Shown: in pieces, positions 52,801-54,509 of the stretch
How the letters are laid out: every line of letters begins with the position of its first letter
Numbering within the stretch: position 1 is the first letter of the stretch
Assembly: GCA_900553855.1 (NCBI GenBank)
Contig: USFG01000010.1
Span: forward strand, 1-54,509
Direction of reading: 5' to 3'
Length of the DNA: 54,509 bases
From: an uncultured Mycoplasmatota bacterium
GTDB lineage: Bacteria; Bacillota_I; Bacilli_A; RF39; UBA660
Translations under genes and position numbers: made by a program
The notes under the pieces: generated by a model
Told to the model about the DNA's origin: nothing
The model's database searches: none
The model's input: the letters and a program-made list of their open reading frames with translations, nothing else

Positions 52801-53296
52801 TAATGTAGGAAATAATACGGGATTAAAAGTAGGAAATAATCTAATTCAAATAGAAGTAAAAAATAATAATAAAACAAGAATATATAGTTTACATGTAATA
52901 AGAAAAGAAAGTGGATTAGATATATCAAATTCATCAAGATTAGGAACATTAAGTATCAAGAATTATAATATAGAATTTAGTCCTGATAAGTTAGATTATG
53001 AAGTAAAAATTAAAAGAGAAAAGACATTATTAATAAGTGCAACTCCAGAATCAAATAGAGCCGACATATATATGTATGGAAATAATGATTTAACTGGATT
53101 TAGTACAATAAGAGTAAAAGTAATAGCAGAAAATGGATTAACAAATATATATTCAATAGATATTCAAAAAGCTGCTTATAATAAAAAAATTGAAATAATT
53201 GCCAGTGTTGCAGGAGTTAGTGCATTATTAATAGTAGGTTTGGTTATTTATCTTAAAAAGAAAAATAACAAGAGAAAAGAATATTTAGAAGGATGA
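49883..53296 (+). CDS. Large surface protein with cadherin-like repeats, anchored at both ends
   Basis: This 1137-residue protein has an N-terminal membrane anchor (FILMFVVFIFCLGILFM) and an InlB-like segment (GYLFRGWAVNN). A long Cys-rich region (about 90-630) of repeated Cys-containing modules follows, with a Gly/Ser linker near 365. At least three tandem cadherin-like beta-sandwich domains follow (about 740-1095; starts such as LLKNVKLSRGSIDF, LSSLTVPGTMLGF, LGTLSIKNYNIEF). A C-terminal membrane helix (ASVAGVSALLIVGLVIYL) and Lys/Arg-rich tail end it. It lacks LPXTG. The ending matches the protein at 1036, so both belong to one architecture class. Partner unknown. Confidence 0.8.
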   Translation: MIKNRKLKFILMFVVFIFCLGILFMKYDSFKNKKSINETDSEVIAANKNTMIYSFVVDDANAGYLTQTTDNVNEILLNGSNNIKKMYGCDSPWITGKYCRIGMKFVPNNGYLFRGWAVNNTCNAAGVLNASKEYYTGNFTSRSNAVTVMACTKKIENSVDNPSTINKKCVTLNGNDSNKLAASCENTSGNGCINGECCDVSKGNCRITVTSKEPSNYSVGTTPNCTYGVGSKTRYFNFNSNSKDINVYACNNTNSGSGNNGNNKNTIGKRGCKISVVNAKNASVKIYDAGDEVKNSDIDNDLNYECQTNECFITVSSYDNLRDFNGIAGDGDCSTGGRYDTKTSNKLYCYDDITAKACYLDECPTCVGGSSSGGSGGSSGGGNVVDEPTSDDEKVKINSFFYAKGKENSGDAIACGDKLFIKTCTTGDNAICDVTSINENDVKTSTQIYKRDIVQNESETGCYQKIERYIAEKTYYYSDKGLSKDKTEIGCGSIVTFKKEIKSSCDGKSCEVEYNGKTVYINIDYITSDKPACQNQDSNGDGSKTCVTSKNVTGAKGEVPVSICKKDDTEDTRNKIVSCAEDYEFKYKLTNDTCKDSNSDNCYKDYLYTCSYIKRPGVNASAGAITTGGKGTINITGVPYGDIPILGYHVSSGEEPTVNSNWSTFNAVNNSFSIERTAGTYFIWSINEKRRISYPVLAKVYDADLSTTLASFKVQDGNGNDINTNISSLDGTVGYKTGVKDSKYALLSNDLIADSVGGFDKLTTSYELSVTANKIALYATLTSSDATYVSGYEPRTIDLDYGRNVALIKIVNKDGKERCYTFIINRVDDRNNSNLLKNVKLSRGSIDFDPYTTNYDVKISRFTKKVSVNAELDSSTSKFIKGYEPREVEITEDRQSVVLKVISEAGSIRSYVITFIRNGEDKDNINSTYLSSLTVPGTMLGFDKETYDYTITVPYETEDLPIYAFAEDENATVNVGNNTGLKVGNNLIQIEVKNNNKTRIYSLHVIRKESGLDISNSSRLGTLSIKNYNIEFSPDKLDYEVKIKREKTLLISATPESNRADIYMYGNNDLTGFSTIRVKVIAENGLTNIYSIDIQKAAYNKKIEIIASVAGVSALLIVGLVIYLKKKNNKRKEYLEG

Positions 53297-53310
53297 TAAT
53301 TCATCCTTTT
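53289..53310 (+). terminator. Terminator overlapping the surface-protein stop
   Basis: AAGGATGA pairs with TCATCCTT around TAAT, followed by TT; the TGA stop is in the left arm. Confidence 0.75.
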
Positions 53311-53335
53311 TAAATACTAAATTGGAGTGTGTTTT

Positions 53336-54418
53336 ATGAAACATATGTATATTCATATACCTTTTTGTAAGAAAATATGTTCTTATTGTGATTTTTGTAA
53401 AATGTTTTATAATCATGAATTTATTGATAAATATTTAGATGAATTAAATAATGAAATTACAAATTATTATAATGGGGAAGAAATGGAAACTGTGTATATT
53501 GGTGGAGGGACTCCTTCTTCTTTAAGTTATGATGAATTGAATAAATTATTTCAGATTTTAAGTGTGGTTAAAGTATCAAATAATTATGAATATAGTTTTG
53601 AATGTAATCCGGATGATATAACTGAAGAATTAATTGATATTCTTATTAAAAATAGAGTTAATAGAATAAGTATTGGAATTGAATCTTTTGATAAAGATAA
53701 TTTAGGTTTTATGGAAAGGTCAGTTGATTTTAAAGATATTCAAAATAAGATTAATATGATAAGAAGTAAAGGAATGGATAATATTAATTTAGATTTAATT
53801 TATGGTATTCCGGGAGAAAATATTAAAACTTTAAAAAAAGATCTTAAACTTATGGTTAAATTAAAACCTAAACATATTAGTACTTATTCATTACAAATTG
53901 AAGAACATACTAAAATTTATAATGAAGGTATTAATCCGATTGATGAAGATCTTGATTCTAAAATGTATTTTACGATTATTAAATATTTAAAGAAAAAGGG
54001 TTATAATCATTATGAAATTAGTAATATTTCATTAGTAGGATATGAGTCTAAGCATAATTTAAGTTATTGGAATAATGAAGAGTATTATGGATTTGGACTT
54101 GGTGCATCTGGTTATGTTGATGGTTTTAGATATGATAATACCCGTAATTTAAATAAATATTTAAGTGGTGATTATCATAATTATGAAAGTTTACTTGGGA
54201 ATGATGATAAAATGTATGATGAAGTAATGCTTGGATTAAGAAAGACAAAAGGTATTAATTTAAAGGATTTTGAGAATAAATATGGAATTAAATTTGAAAA
54301 TAAGTATGATATAAATGATTTAATAAAGAATAAAGAATTAATTATTAAAAAGGGATATGTATATGTTAATCCAAAATATTTATATATAATTAATGATATT
54401 TTAATTAAGATTTTGTAA
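53336..54418 (+). CDS. hemW: HemW-like radical SAM protein (heme chaperone)
   Basis: HemW-type proteins bind a 4Fe-4S cluster and SAM and deliver heme; they were long annotated as coproporphyrinogen oxidase HemN. The radical SAM motif IHIPFCKKICSYCDFC (C-x3-C-x2-C, then the extra Cys of HemW) lies near residues 5-20. YIGGGTPSSL, NPDDIT, RISIGIESF and the C-terminal NLSYWNNEEYYGFGLGASGY follow. The 360 residues fit. ATG 53336 is preceded by GGAGTG; the GTG at 53327 is inside that site. Confidence 0.92.
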   Translation: MKHMYIHIPFCKKICSYCDFCKMFYNHEFIDKYLDELNNEITNYYNGEEMETVYIGGGTPSSLSYDELNKLFQILSVVKVSNNYEYSFECNPDDITEELIDILIKNRVNRISIGIESFDKDNLGFMERSVDFKDIQNKINMIRSKGMDNINLDLIYGIPGENIKTLKKDLKLMVKLKPKHISTYSLQIEEHTKIYNEGINPIDEDLDSKMYFTIIKYLKKKGYNHYEISNISLVGYESKHNLSYWNNEEYYGFGLGASGYVDGFRYDNTRNLNKYLSGDYHNYESLLGNDDKMYDEVMLGLRKTKGINLKDFENKYGIKFENKYDINDLIKNKELIIKKGYVYVNPKYLYIINDILIKIL

Positions 54419-54470
54419 TTATTAAAAGTATATGTATTGAAAAAAATATTAAAATTTGCTATTATGAATA

Positions 54471-54509
54471 TGTAAGGAAAACTTACATAAAATAAAAAAA
54501 GAACTCTGA
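54471..54509. repeat. 34-base dispersed repeat, copy 2 (cut by window edge)
   Basis: 54471-54504 matches 33421-33454 with one mismatch. It also forms a perfect TGTAAG/CTTACA hairpin. By analogy with copy 1, the minus strand beyond the edge may hold another small hydrophobic ORF. Confidence 0.8.

Noticed and set aside
1..54509. CRISPR arrays or insertion sequences.
   Set aside because: No regularly spaced direct repeats and no transposase motifs or terminal inverted repeats were found by reading; only the 34-base dispersed repeat recurs.

Overview
The window is about three-quarters A+T by eye, uses TGG for Trp and TGA as a stop, and has strong AGGAGG/GGGTGAT-type ribosome binding sites. Together with PolC, RecU, SepF, DivIVA, YqfC/YqfD, GerE, SpoIIIAH, GerM and an intact sigma-K gene, this points to a spore-forming, very low-GC Bacillota of the Bacilli/Erysipelotrichia type, probably from the gut. 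No species is named because nothing in the sequence fixes one.

Layout. 1-6185: a truncated CAT-anticodon tRNA, a HAD phosphatase, a cadherin-like surface protein, a XerC/D-type recombinase and pyruvate phosphate dikinase. 6284-20340: an accessory region with two metallophosphoesterases of one family (one a tandem duplication), a class III Fic enzyme, a class B sortase beside a double-HTH regulator, two membrane-anchored proteins of unknown function, a type III toxin-antitoxin-like locus with a frameshifted toxin, other gene wrecks, and an SDR dehydrogenase. 20349-22272 (minus strand): sporulation genes gerM, gerE and spoIIIAH, preceded by two micro-ORFs. 22281-24708: a bacteriocin-type export locus, made of a C39-peptidase ABC transporter and two overlapping double-glycine peptide genes.

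24711-33380: housekeeping genes: cca-dnaD-nth, then convergent recU-ponA, then engB with an LRR protein, then tRNA-Arg. 33421-35857: a 30-residue hydrophobic peptide with type I toxin features and a repeat that recurs at the right edge of the window, then sepF, divIVA, sigK, and the fused remains of an AAA ATPase and a ToxN-type toxin. 35926-54418: polC, a glycine-rich surface protein, the conserved block yqfC-yqfD-vanZ-ybeY-dgkA-cdd-cdd'-era-yqzL-recO, a large cadherin-like surface protein and hemW.

How the genes work together. The housekeeping blocks keep the gene order seen in Bacillus (dnaD-nth near ponA-recU; yqfCD-ybeY-dgkA-cdd-era-yqzL-recO). The sporulation genes span the sigma-E to sigma-K programme of the mother cell. 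sigK and yqfC share an identical 20-base leader, and gerE has a sigma-K-like -10. Three large surface proteins and a sortase suggest an elaborate cell surface. Toxin-type elements (type III twice, a type I candidate, Fic) and the bacteriocin locus form the competitive and defensive layer. The most notable items are the two-peptide bacteriocin locus, the CptN-like locus with its RNA, the 30-residue peptide with its repeat, and the SpoVM-like micropeptide next to spoIIIAH.
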